A stretch of 64,000 nt of DNA from assembly GCF_035083965.1 (NCBI RefSeq), contig NC_089739.1, positions 9,784,001 to 9,848,000 on the forward strand, in the 5' to 3' direction. The notes under the pieces were generated by a model. That model did no database searches and had not been told where the DNA came from. It worked only from the letters and a program-made list of their open reading frames with translations. The translations under genes were made by a program, and so were the position numbers. This DNA is from Branchiostoma lanceolatum. Its lineage: Eukaryota > Chordata > Leptocardii > Amphioxiformes > Branchiostomatidae. Positions 24,001 to 38,100 of this stretch are shown here, in pieces (the stretch's first letter is position 1; every line of letters starts with the position of its first letter).

Positions 24001-26099
24001 ATTAAAGTATTTTCTGGCTGCAAGTAAAAATGGATAGAAATCTGTCATTTAACTTTTCAGGCCAGTGAAAAATTGGTTCGGGCTGGACAGGATTTTGGTT
24101 GTAGGGTGATTTTTTTTCAAACTCGTCCAACCCTGAGAAAGCTGGATAGCAGTTGTGAAACAAACTGTACATCTAGAGTTTCACTCCCTAAAAGAACTGT
24201 TGTCCTACATGCATATAAATTGATGATGATGACATGATTTTGTAGATACAATTATTATAACAAAATCTAAGGGATGGAATTCTGGTTTGAAGGAGTGGTC
24301 ATACCAATAGTTACCTCATGAACCAAATCAACTGTTAACTCATTAACCTATTAACTTGTTAACCAATTGGTAACTAAATCATTACCTAACTGTATACATT
24401 GCACAATATAACACTGCCACTATGCAGAAAGATCACGACCTCCCTAGTTATTTACAATGGTTAAGGCTACTTGAATTCTTGGTTAATTATGTGCGCTTAC
24501 GTTTGTTAATTTGTTCTGGAGAGGATTTCGCTAACCCTACAATGTATTTAAAATATGGCTAACTATCAAAATCTTGGAAGAAGTTCTCACAATTTCGCCA
24601 TTTTCTTCCTTGAAGCTCATCCTTCAATGGAGTATGATATTATTACAATCCATTTGGACAAAACCTATCAACACTTAGTACTCAAACTATAATTACCATC
24701 CAATGAATGTACATGTACATGTACATACATGTACCTAATTTTCTAAGAGCACAGTAACATTCAAAACAGTGGCCTTTACAACATACATGTAATGTTAAAC
24801 AACAATTTTGTACATACAACATGAGAAACCCTACACCTGAGCAACAACACATAAACCTTCATGACTACTTACCCCAAAAAACTACTCAAAAAAACTACCC
24901 AAAAAGCACTCTTTCCTACAAATGTACATAATCACAGTCACTGATTGAGTACCCAGAATAGTACTAAGATTTAGTAATACCCTTCTTATAGTAAAATAGG
25001 GCTCGAAATACTTATTTTCTGATACATGTTATATTGGGGCTTATCAGAGATCTTAATTAACAATTGGGGGAAACTTTCTTCAAATATCCGAGGCATTTTT
25101 CAAACATCATAAGCTTAGCAAAGTACAAGCATACTTTCCCCTCAAGAAATGTAGTTCATTCTGCAAAATTGCAAGTTGTCTAGTCATTTTTACCTGGAAC
25201 CTAAAAAAGTTTTTAGCAAATTTCAAATTGCAGGTAGGTATTTTGAGCCCTATTAACTTCAAGATACTTACATAAAACAGCTACAGTCAAACCTGTACAA
25301 GAGACAACCACTTTTTGCCTTCCTTATGATATTTTCCTTAATGCACCAAGAATCCATTATTTATAAGTGGCTACTTGTCCATACTTGAAAGTGGAGTGGT
25401 CACTAAAGGTAGGTTTGACTGCAACTTTCAGCACTTGACAATTAATTTCTTTTTTCTTGTTTTGTTTGTTTTTACTTAAAGTTAAACTGGCCATTATAAC
25501 CCTCCCTTTTCATGATGGTAGTCACTATAGCCTAGGACTGACAATTTATCAATCCTTTTGTTTAGTTTGTGTTCTTACTCAAACTGGTTGTACCCCTCCC
25601 CCTTAATGATGGTGGACTGGGAGTGATCACTACGGACATGTTTGACACTATACCCCTAGCCTGCGATTAAGAATTTATCTATAATTTTTAATTCTTTTTA
25701 CTTAAACTGGTATTATTCCTCCCTTAATGATAATGGACTTGTTTGGTCTGGTATTTGTTGCATATTTGGACTAGGGGTGATCACTACAGACAAGTTTGAC
25801 TGTACAACTATCAAAGTTATCTTTTTGTTTTGTTTGTGTGTTTACTCAAACTAGTTTTACCCTTCGTGATAGTGGACTGATGGTACATGTATCTCCCTCG
25901 AGTGGTTATAATAGACATATCTGACTGTATATTTTATATCTCCTAGCCCATCTTTTTGTTTTGTATGTGTTTACTCAAACTAGTTTTACCCTTCCATGAC
26001 AGTGGACTGATGGTACATGTATCTCCCTTGAGTGGTTATAATAGACATATCTGACTGTATATTTCATATCTCATATATAGTGTGTGTGACTGTGTAAGT
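21052..26099. other. Convergent 3' flank of HACD and SLC12A8
   Basis: AT-rich and without coding homology. About 21052-22500 is likely HACD 3' UTR. A minus-strand AATAAA at 22570-22565 could end a long SLC12A8 3' UTR of about 3.5 kb, which would include the decayed exon-derived repeats at 25470-26060. Short palindromic ATGTACATGTACATGTACAT runs occur near 24715. No RNA gene was seen. Confidence 0.45.
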
Positions 26100-26160
26100 T
26101 TACTCGAACTGGTCGTACTCCTCCCCCTTCATGATGGTGGACTGGTGGTATCTCCCGCGC
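25470..26160 (-). repeat. Degenerate tandem repeats of SLC12A8 stop-codon region
   Basis: The real coding end (26100-26160; plus-strand ACTCGAACTGGTCGTACTCC and ATGATGGTGGACTGG) is followed in the 3' UTR by about five diverged copies. They start near 25470, 25573, 25697, 25845 and 25972. All keep ACTC/TAAACTGGT-TACCCCTCCC and ATGATGGTGGACT-like blocks. The spacing is about 105-150 bp. The copies nearest the stop (25845, 25972) resemble each other most. They have no intact frame. Confidence 0.8.
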
Positions 26161-29100
26161 CCCTGATAGTCTTCGCTGTCCTCGTTCAGCTGCTCCGTCT
26201 CCATCTTGGTGGGGACGAACATCGGCGTGACCACGTACTGCTCGGGAGGGGGCGGGCCTCGTCTAGGGAGGGACAGTGGGAAATGTTAATTCCTCTCCCT
26301 ATTTGACGATAAAATATCATCAAAATGTATACTGTAATTCTTGATTTGTTAAATGTAACTTCATTTTACCTGATATAACGGTTACTTGTCAACCGCTAAA
26401 ATTTCATCACTAATATTTGATTACTAGCATTTGAGACAGTAATGTTTGTTCAAACCGTTAAAATTAAGTGCCGTGACCTACTCCAATTTCCCCAAACTGC
26501 TATATTTTCCTGCCGCTATATTAAAGTGATTTACAGTAGTTTGTTCCTTCCTTGAGACACCGATAGTGCCTTAGAGTGGCAGTTTCCTTCTGTTTCAGTA
26601 GCAGGGTATATTTCTACAGGGACGGTTGCTAGCCCTTCCTCTTTAAGGTCTCATTCATGTATGACTCCCAGTGGGTACCCTAAAAGAGACCATACCCAAA
26701 AAATAAACGACTGCACAAACGTGTGTTTATATCGGTGGGAAATTTCCTTTTAACTAGCCCAGCTGATTTCAAGCATAAAACTGATGAAAACTTGTTTGTA
26801 ACTGAAGAAATTAGCAGGCAAAGTTTGGCAGCTGCGAACAGCATTGTGGGTGATGCGGTCGTGCGCTTACAGCTGGAAAGTGCCTTTTTGGGGGTGTAGC
26901 TAACTGCAGTTTGTAATTGCTATAAAAAGAGATTGTATGTAGTGAAAATGTTGGCGATTTTTTTACATGATCTAGGGTAAATGTTCCCAACATAGAATGA
27001 ATAACATTGGCACATTTCCTATACATGTAGCTTAATTACAATCGCGCCCATGTAAAACACGTATTATAACATGTAAGCCTATGGGGCGAAAGAACTCATG
27101 AATGAGACCTTAATGTGCTCAAGCCCAGAGGCACCTCCTTTACACAGTCAGGGCTGAATCTAAATCTAGATCCAGAAATCTTTTACAATGACAAACTTCA
27201 CCTGCACAAACTCTGGAAGGTTGTCTTTATCCACTGGATTAAGCTGAAGTCAGTCAGACCTGTGGAAAATCACAAACCAAATTCAAACATACCACACTGA
27301 AATTATGTTTCCTGAACTTCTATTTGATCACTCATTTGACTTTCAGCTTGTGTAACTGTTTTGGGGACTTCTAGACAAAGTGCATGACTTTTGTATGCAG
27401 TTGTGTCCACTGTAAACAGGCTATTAGCTAGCAGGAGGTCCAGGCTACATTTGGATGCTTTACACTAAGAAAAAAAGGAAATAAGACGCCCTAATTTTGC
27501 AGGAGACACCCAAAAGAAACCCGGTTTCCCTGGTAATTACATGCACATGCACATGTGTTCCCCCAAACACCCCCCCCCCCCACACACACACACACACTGC
27601 CCACTGTATTTTTTACTCATACAAGAGAGTGGACCAGCATGTAAATTGATTGACATGCAAGGCTACCAGCAGTTAATTGATATAATAATCAATAGGGCAC
27701 ATTGGGGAGCTCTGTTGACGATTGGTTCCCCCAAATTTTTGGATGCGCTAGCTAAAAGCCAAAATGTTCATGTACTCAATTGCACCAAATTATAGGTGAC
27801 AAGAGCATCCCAAACTTACCAGGGTATACCCCAGGGTTGGCCTGTCCTATGTATACATACAGTAGCACGTAGACTGCAATGTTCGCCAGTGCATAGCCCC
27901 ACTGGATGGCAAACATTATGACAAAAGATGCTATCGCCTACAATAGAAGAAAGAAAAGATCGGTCAGTCTTCAAAATGTCATGTATGTTTAAGTTACAAC
28001 CGCCAAAGAGTCCTATTCCAAAAATTTATTAAAATTGTCCTTTCTACCAGAAACTGAATATCATTACTTGTACTTGAGTAATTGAAAACATTGGTGACAA
28101 TAATTAATCTTAAGACCCTCTCGTTTGAAGCAACCAGTCTGTCTCATCAACCCTTTTTCTTTGACTTATTGAAAAATTTGCATATAACATTACTAATCAA
28201 AAAGGTTTCTGTTTCTAGTTGAAGGTGGCGTTGAATGGCAGTGTCTAGACTAACAAAACAAGAGGTCAGAGGTCACAGGTTCAACTCCTGGTGTTCCTGG
28301 CTAGACGATGTTCCTTTGGGTACCCGACCAAACACGCTAACCATTACACCAACACAATAAAGTTTGACTAGTAATTTGCATATAGCATTACTACAAGTGT
28401 CTGTTTCTAGTGTAATGTTTAAGATCTGGACTCACCCCTATCAACGAGATCCATCTGTTGCACAGGAAGGAGTACCAGGAACTTGGCATTTTGTAGATCT
28501 CGTAGTGGAACGTTCTCGGAGGATCTACAACAGAAATCAAGTACTGGTTCTGTATCTGTATCTATATAGTCGGTAAAGCCGCCTTCGGCGTAACAGGCCA
28601 GCTTTGCTGGCACGCGGCGTGGCAGCAACTGGTTTTATTACACTGACGTTCAGTGTAATATAACCAGCTGCTGCCTCGCTGTGTGCCTGCAAAGCATCTG
28701 ACTTTCAGCACTAAGGACAGGGAAATACTGATGTTACACTGAACGGCCTGATTAGGCCACACCAATTCAATTTGTTGGTTATCGGATTTTACAGAATAAT
28801 ACTGAACTGCATGAAAAATCAACTGTACATGAAAACTGTGTCTGAGGGGAAAGTCTGTACCTGATGTACAAAATCATATGGAATGAATAAAGTCAGATAC
28901 AAGTTTTTCTCCTAGCCCGCTCTTTCCATCTTGTCTTCTTGCTGGATTTTTGCTTAAAACCAGAACCAAGAAAATAGTGTGGCCTTAATACATAATGCAA
29001 TAAGATAAGAACAAAATGACAAAACATCATTCCAGGGTGTTATCACTCCTACGGAGGAACCCCTCCCTTGACTGACTCCAGCCCTACGAAGGTGTTTTCC

Positions 29101-32100
29101 TTGTGTATGACCTTAGTTTTAGCTCAGAGTCTGTATTATTTTCCCATGCATGAAAACATCCTCTCAACACAAACATATTGAACTGATATAAGACATTGAT
29201 CCTGGGCTGACCCCAGCTTTACCTTTTTCCTGTCCCACTCATTGTTTGGGAGCCCATGTTCTTTTTTTTCGTTCTTAAATCTGTCCTGTTAAGCTTAGAA
29301 AAAATACATTTGGTGCAAAATTCCATCCAAAGACAGAGGGACGGGTCTTGATCAGCCATGCATTGATCATACATAACATATTATTAACATATGATTTTGT
29401 TGTTTGTGGTATCTTGTACCTTTGTCATCTTTATCTCCAGTCTTTACTTTCCCTTTCTCAGCGTCTTCCCCTTTCTTCTCTCCGTCTGTCTCTATGGAGG
29501 AAGACGTGAGCTCGGCTGCCATCTGGTCCTTAGTTACCGTCTTCTCCGCTGTCTTGGGTTCAGACGTGTCAATCAAACTCCCCGTCTTTGGTTCTTCTAA
29601 CGTCCCATACTTCGGTCCAACGCCATTCGCCGCTGCTTTTTCCTCCCCCTCCTGGATTGATTGATTGATTGATTGAACGAAAGAATAAATGAATGACCCA
29701 AAATTGACCTGAAGAAGGTGAGAATTACTGAAACGTTGGCTTGAATAAAACATGTACACTTGATTGTGTGCAAACAACTTTGTTATCCAACATCATTTAT
29801 ACTATAATCATTATAATTGTAGTTAAAAAACACACCAGTGATCTTAAAAGTACAACTGCTAAGTAATAGTAAAAAGCATTTATCAACAAACATCATTACA
29901 ATTAGAGTGGAAACACATTCAATATAGCAAAGATGGACAGCAATCCATCCAGGGCTTAAAATTAATTTTTGGAAATAGGCACCAAAAAAATTAGGTCCAC
30001 AGAAAAACCTTTGGGTGCACCACACAAAATAAAGTTGAATGTCAGCAAAACAAAATTACCAAGTTTAACGCTCTTAAGAACTAGAATCTGTAATTCTATA
30101 GCTAGCTAGATACGTCAAGTAGAACAACGAAGGGTAATTTTAGCTATTCTGTCTAAAAGTCAAGTTAGTCAAGATACATACATTTCAAGAGTATTTTCTG
30201 TATACTAGTGTACAATAGTACCCTTACCTTATAGCCTACAAAAAAAGGTGCACAGCTCCAATTTTGGGTGCACACAGGTGCACATGCACCCACTATTTCG
30301 AGGCCTGGCATCAAAATGTGATATATAATCAAAATATAATTCCAAACATTGCCAAGCGATCAAAATCAGCTACCTTCTTCCCCTTGTCGATCATGTGCGA
30401 CAGCAAGCTCTCGGTTTCTTTTTTATCTCCGTTGCCCTCATATTTCTCCTTCCGCTTGAGGTGCATGTCGTAGCTCATTCCCACGGCAAAGTACGCGTAG
30501 TCGACCATGGCGTAGGTCAGCATGAAGTTGATGGTGACGATCGGTGCCAGAAGGTTGAGTTGTCCGACAAAGAGGAAGGAGAAAGAGATGAATCCACACA
30601 CCAGGATAGCGAGGAATGGCTCCTTGTTGGGTCCACGCTGTAGTGAAGAAATACAGACAAAACACCCTTTAGTTGCTGTAGGCTGCACCTTGATGCCTTT
30701 CTAATTTGGATGAACTAATAATTATGTAGTACATGTGATCAAACTACCGAATTCGATTCTACATCGGTATAATATAGGACATGATGAGAGGGTTTACCCT
30801 GGTTGGCTGTTAAAGTTTTAAAATATTGTCATCAGTTTGTACAATAACTTCTTACTTGTACTAATACAAATGTGGTACCAAAAGTCTACCTCAACATGAG
30901 GTAGATCACAGAGCCAAATTTCAGCTTGCAATGTTACACTTCAATTCCAAAACTGAGGTTGTTGTAAAATTACTGATGGAAAAAAGATGGTCAAAGTTGC
31001 TTCCTGGTGTTCCTGTGGGGCACATAAAGATATGTACAATTCTTAGAATTTCTGTATTCTAAAAATAATCTTTAAATGCTTTGTAAAAGGGGTTGACTCA
31101 CCCCTCTACCGAGGACCTTGATGACGGGAATGACGTTCTCATTGCAGATACACTGTAGAACTCTCGGCGCGCCGTAAAGGCCGCTTAGACAGGAGGATAG
31201 GGAGGAGATGTACAGGCCGAGTAACCACAGCACTCCTACTCCTGATACCTAAAGAGACAAGAAGTGCAGAGAAAAAAATCACAATTAAGAAAACACTTAG
31301 GCCACACCAATTCAATTTCTTGGTTAACAGATTTTTATTTAAAAAAAAAAAAATTTGAAAAAAAAAATTCATGAAAACAGAAGGCTGGGCCAACCTTCTG
31401 TTTTCATGAATCTTTTTTTCTAAAATTTTTTTTTTTGGAAAAGAAAAATCTGTTAACCAAGAAATGAAATTGGTGTGGCCTTATAACAACAAATAAGTAT
31501 AGTACCTGCAGAAATCATGCAGGAACACATGGTATTTACAGCCCAGTGTATGTTTATTCTGAGACAGGTCTGAAGGATTTTTGTAAAACTATCAGACTGG
31601 TGAGTGTTCTAACCTTCTCAGCGATCATGAAGTCGTCCTGTAGCCCCTCCCGCGTGCACACGGCTCCCAGCAGCAACACAAACAGGAAGTACAACATCGT
31701 GCTGGGGGGACACACATCAAGGCAAGGTCAGGCAATTATAAGGTAAAACAGAGTCTGACGTCCTTTATTGATGTAAAGCATGACAATCTTTTACAAGCTG
31801 CTAAAAGTGTTATACAGCGTGTTTGAGTCAAGAAAATCTGGTCATCTCTACTCTTCTGTTGGCTTTTGTGTGCAAAGGTTTGACATCTGAGACTCCCCTA
31901 TATACATGGAAATGACAGCATATTCGTGACTGAATAGTTTCATCAGGTTGGTAAGTCACTGAATGAAAATACTCAATATTTACATATTGTACATATGTAC
32001 ATACTTTGCGTTTGGGAATGCATCTCATTATTATGTATAAGCAGCAACACCTGTGCTGCATTACTATGTGAACCAGTCAGAATTGCCTTGAAGAAGGTGA

Positions 32101-35100
32101 CAGATGGTCACTGACATGTCGGTGGAATAAATCTCTTGGTTGTGTAAAAAAAGTCTTTTTATTCAATGACACCATATTGTTCCATCCAAATGCAACGCCA
32201 TTATCAATATAACCATACAGTATTGCCAAATGAAGGTTCAAACCCTGTTGAAGCATTGAAAAATGTAGAAGGCAGGGATACAGGTGTTTGCAACAAATAA
32301 ACAAAATGTCTTTCCCACCTGACTCCGATGGCAGACAGGGAACCAATGGGGATACTCCTGTTGGGAGTCTTCAGGTCCCCGCTCATGTTGACCCCTGCCA
32401 TGACCCCCGTTGCCGTGGGGAAGAACACGCCGAACACTGTGAAGAAGTCCTGCCCCGGGATGTAGTCTGGTCCCGTGTTGTTACGGAAGTTTTCTACGCT
32501 GTACCCCACCACACCTGCGGCTGTGAGAAAAAACAACACAAGTTTAGTTAGTTGGGTAATTAATTCAGTTATCTGATACCTGGGGGTCAAACCACTATCC
32601 ATCCGGTTCTGAGAAACAGCACCACACCAAAGATGAACACTCCGTCCCACATTGGTATGGGCATCTTGAAAGAATGGACAGACAGAGGTGGCCCAAGAAA
32701 ATCATCGGCATGACCGTGGAGGGCCGAAATCCACGAGGACGACCAAGGAAGAGGTGGATTGATAACATCAAGGAGGACCTCCACCACCTCAACCTACACG
32801 ATGTAAATCCACAGGACAGAGGCACCTGGCGAGCGGCCACCAAGCTGCCCCATCAGCATGCAAGCACGTCAAACCCCCAGATGATGGGGAAAAGAAGACG
32901 ATAAACCGGATAGTGAGCGAGTGAGTGAGTGTGATGAGTATGGACCACTGAAAGGCTGTTCAGCACCAAGGACATACCTTACAATCTGATTTTTATTTAA
33001 ATTCAAAATCATTTTATAACTAGTGAGAGCGAAAGAAATGAACCATTACAGTAAGGGCTGTGACTGTGCCTCTCTTGACAAAAGTTCAAGGCTCTTAATA
33101 ATTGATTTTTCCGAAATTAAAAGAAAAAATTATGAAAACTGCAGGTTGCAAGTACCTATTTCTGTTTCTAAAAAATTAGAAAAAAAAAAATTTTCTAAGT
33201 GATACCCACCCAGGTCTGTCTTGACGAACGTCCCTATGATGAAGTCCACGAGTGAAATACCGAGGCAGCCCACCAGGAGGAGCTGCACCTTGATGACCCA
33301 CTTCACTCCCGCCAGGTTGATGCCTAGCAACACCAGCAGGGTTACTATGGCGATGCCGCGTACCGCCCACTCGTTATTCCATCCCACGGCCTCCGCGAAG
33401 GACTCTCCGAAACCCGTGCAGTACAGCGAACAGACAACAGCCTAGACAGGAAGAAACAAAGATAAAATTAAGGAAAAAAAATTGTGATCAAATAAACTTT
33501 GGCTCATGAGGACTCAAAACAATTTTTTTTTTTCAATTTTGGCGCAAAAATCTATGCAATGCATACAGAAAGTGTCAAATGCGCGTCATACAATAAATAA
33601 TGACAAAAGCTATCACCTATTGCCCATTCTTATTTCACGTTTTCAGCTATAAAAGACTTTAAATAAGCTGATGATATGAAACTTGTGATATCTTAAAGCA
33701 AAATATTAACTTTAAATTTTGTTCTTTTTTAAAACTTTTTTTAATCGCTGCATACTTACCAACAGGTTGAATATGAGGCTTAAAAGTTGTAAGATTTCCA
33801 AAATACATTATGTACAGTAGCAGGGTGCGAAATACCCGGTTGCGCACTTGCGCAGCGCAACAATATTTCGGTTGGCGCAACTTATCTCTTAACCCAGGTT
33901 GCGCGGTGCGCTACCTGAATTTTGGGCCGGAGAAATCGATTTTGCGGCAATTACTTGACGAAGTAGAAAATAATTGGACCAAGGAAGCTCACACACCCGT
34001 GTGGTGAGCACACACACTCGCTCTCAGTCTCGTAAATTTTCAAACCAAAAATATAAATCGACCCCCAACTAAACAAGTTAATAAAGTTACCGATACTTTT
34101 TCACTCGTTTGCATCCATAGTCAACCTGTTTTAATGTGCCTGAAACGCAAAATTCGTCGGAAAGAGAGCGCGGCTCAGCGCTCGGCTCTTTGCCGCCATG
34201 TTGAATTCATCGACTCTCGCTGGATATCGCGTGATTGCGCGAGAGTAATGACGTGCAATCTGCAGTACCAGCAACAACTGGTAGAGGGCAGTGTTTGAGT
34301 TGCTGTGTATTTCTATGGGCGAAATGTTGCTAGTGTGCCTTTTGGGGGCAAAATTAAAAATTGCAGAAGTGGAGATGGAGCCACTTTACTAATAATAAGC
34401 TGGGATTTAAAAAATCTTTACTTGGCAAAAATGATTATAGAATAAACTAAGTTGTTAAAATGTTGTGACAGTGAGATAAAAACTGGACAATGACATAGAC
34501 TATAATTGTATTTATCTTATGATTATCATACATGTATATCATTAATAACCCACCTGTGAATTTTTCAATAAAAAATATAGGTTATTTTATTCCGGGGGTA
34601 CTTTTATTAGATTTTGAAAATATGCCCAGTAGCAACTTTTATGTGAGGGATGAGAATAATGTACAGGTACAAGTCCTATTGCAGTGTAACTATTGCAGTG
34701 TAACTCTTCCTAGAGCAGAAAAAGCAAAAAGTCTATGGGGGTTGAAAAAAGGATTTATTTGTACTAAAAAAATAGTCGTGTTACACATGAATTGTATAAG
34801 TTTGTTTGTTGTGGGTTGTGGTGTTTTATTTACATTGTAAATCATTGAATTTTATTTTGAAACAAAAGCACATTTTAGCGCCAGTTATATTGTTAAAGGC
34901 TATTTAATACAATGTAGTACTACTTACAAAATATAATTTCAAGAAATCAGTGAATTTTAGGTGGGGCAACCTGAAATTCTGACGGGCAACCTAGCTTTCT
35001 ACCCAGGTTGCACACCGTGCAACCTGGCTCAAAAAAGTATTTCGCACCCTGCAGTAGTTAGATTTTTCGAATTCCCATTTTTTCCATATTCAACTTTATT

Positions 35101-38100
35101 ACTGTAAGTAAGCTATCATTAAGTTATAACAGCAAGGTTGAATCAGGAATATTGGAGATTCTTTTTACACAACCGGTAATTCTCACCTGCTGACGTTTCG
35201 GATTACGTTCTTGCCGCAAAAGCGCCACCTACATTGTACATCGGCTACTTATAGCGGTGAGAAGCAGTACTCCAGTCAGAAGCTCTGAAGAAGGTGTCTG
35301 ACAGACACCGAAACGTCAGCAGGTGAGAATTACCGGTTGTTTAAAAAGAATCTCCAATATTCTATGTTCTACCGACCTGATGAAATTATTTTCGGAAGGT
35401 TGAATCAGTGTTTTGCTCACCTGGCCGAAGACAAAGAGGAATCCAACGCTCCCCCCGACCCTCCCTCCGAGCGCGTGGGACAGCAGGGAGTACAGCCCGC
35501 CGTGCTCCATGTGACATCGTTCCGTCACGCCGATCGCAGACAGGATCGGCAGCAGCGCCATGGAGATGGTCATGAACACGATAACGATCGACAGACCGAT
35601 TCCCGCGTTACCCTGTAACAGGAAAATTCTTCACTTTAGAAGACAATTTACAGTGAAACGTTTCCCCTTTTCTATTTACAGACAGTATAGAAGTTAGCAA
35701 CCATTTTTTTTTTCATGCTTCACCGAAGAAATTCTGCTAAAGGAAAACTTACATTTGCCTGTATGCATATCCAGTTCAAAAAAACTACAAAGTGTACCCT
35801 ACAGAGTATGGACTTCCCCTCAGACTCTGTTTTTGCATTGATATTCTAGTTCTGAAATCAGCACTAATTTTTTAAAATTTGGGAACCAAATCACATGTAC
35901 TCATCAGGTGTGTCCTACAAAGCTGTTGTCATTGATAGAATTTCAGTCGATAGTCCATACATATATATGCATGTACCATGGGGACCCGGTCCGTCCGGTT
36001 CTGAGAAACAGCACTACACTAAAGATGAACACTCCACCCCACACAACAAACAAACAAACAAACAAACATACCACCATCCATCCGGTCCTTAGGAACAGCA
36101 CCACACCAAAGATGTTCATCATACAGGCTGTGAACACTCCATCCCACACAACAAACAAACAAACAAACAAACATACCACCATCCATCCGGTCCTTAGGAA
36201 CAGCACCACACCAAAGATGTTCATCATACAGGCTGTGAACACTCCATCCCACACAACAAACAAACAAACAAACAAACATACCACCATCCATCCGGTCCTT
36301 AGGAACAGCACCACACCAAAGATGTTCATCATACAGGCTGTGAACACTCCATCCCACACAACAAACAAACAAACAAACAAACATACCACCATCCATCCGG
36401 TCCTTAGGAACAGCACCACACCAAAGATGTTCATCATACAGGCTGTGAACACTCCATCCCACACAACAAACAAACAAACAAACAAACATACCACCATCCA
36501 TCCGGTCCTTAGGAACAGCACCACACCAAAGATGTTCATCATACAGGCTGTGAACACTCCATCCCACACAACAAACAAACAAACAAACAAACATACCACC
36601 ATCCATCCGGTCCTTAGGAACAGCACCACACCAAAGATGTTCATCATACAGGCTGTGAACACTCCATCCCACACAACAAACAAACAAACAAACAAACATA
36701 CCACCATCCATCCGGTCCTTAGGAACAGCACCACACCAAAGATGTTCATCATACAGGCTGTGAACACTCCATCCCACACAACAAACAAACAAACAAACAA
36801 ACATACCACCATCCATCCGGTCCTTAGGAACAGCACCACACCAAAGATGTTCATCATACAGGCTGTGAACACTCCATCCCACACAACAAACAAACAAACA
36901 AACAAACATACCACCATCCATCCGGTCCTTAGGAACAGCACCACACCAAAGATGTTCATCATACAGGCTGTGAACACTCCATCCCACACAACAAACAAAC
37001 AAACAAACAAACATACCACCATCCATCCGGTCCTTAGGAACAGCACCACACCAAAGATGTTCATCATACAGGCTGTGAACACTCCATCCCACACAACAAA
37101 CAAACAAACAAACAAACATACCACCATCCATCCGGTCCTTAGGAACAGCACCACACCAAAGATGTTCATCATACAGGCTGTGAACACTCCATCCCACGTG
37201 CCGAACAGCACGGGCTCGGTGATGAAGAAGTTGGACTTCCACCATGGTTTCCTCGTCTCACCAGAGTTCTGCAGGGGAAAGATTGGGTGAAAATCATTCT
37301 TCAACATTGACGCCACTAGTAGTAGGGCTCAAAATACCTTTGAAATAATCTGCATCAGACAAATTTAATCTTTTATCATGGATAAGTGCAAATGAGGTGC
37401 AGGTAGATGTTCCTGCACGAACCTGCATATGCAGGAATTTTCAGCCCTAGCCACTCCTGGCCAATGTTTAGAAATGACGTACATGTACATAAGCAGGACC
37501 TTTCTGGTAAAAATATGAGAATGGTTGTGTGAAATGTATACATATCTTGTGTTTTTTGTTTTTCTGAAGTGAGCCAAAGAAATTGTCAATGACAAATCCC
37601 CATTTTCATTCAAAATGGTACTGATCAATGATAATGATATTTGGATGTTAACACTCAAATCTGATCTACTCTGATTTCTAAAGATCTAGCACAAATCTGT
37701 ATGATTTCCTTCAAGTTCAAGTTGGCAGTCTGACTATCTTGTGTTTTTTCTGGATGTGGTATGTCCTTTGTACTGAAAGGCCTTCCGTTGTCTTATACTC
37801 ATTGGCTCTAATCTGATTTCTAAAGATCTACCACAAAAATGTACAACTCCTTGGCAGTCTGACTATCGTACATGTATTAAGTATCTTGTGTTTTGTTTTT
37901 CTGGATTTGTGATGTCCTTGTTACTAAAAGGCCTTCGTTGGCTCGTACACTGATCTGATTTACTTTCTAAAGATGTACCACAAAAATGTATTAGTATGAT
38001 TTCCTTTAAGTTGGCAGTCTGCCTATCTTCTGTGGGTTTTTTTTCCTGAGTTTTGTGATGTCCTTGGTCCTGAAAAGCCTTCTACTGGCTCATACTCATT

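Noticed and set aside
36001..37200. CRISPR-like look of the array
   Set aside because: The whole unit repeats with no variable spacers, and the genome is an animal one.
35908..37316. Long open frames (over 400 codons) on both strands across the 105-bp array
   Set aside because: The unit is a multiple of three, so any frame open in one unit is open in all. Only the minus-strand frame of exon 2 has homology (SLC12A8 TM1); the rest is a repeat artefact, not a separate protein.
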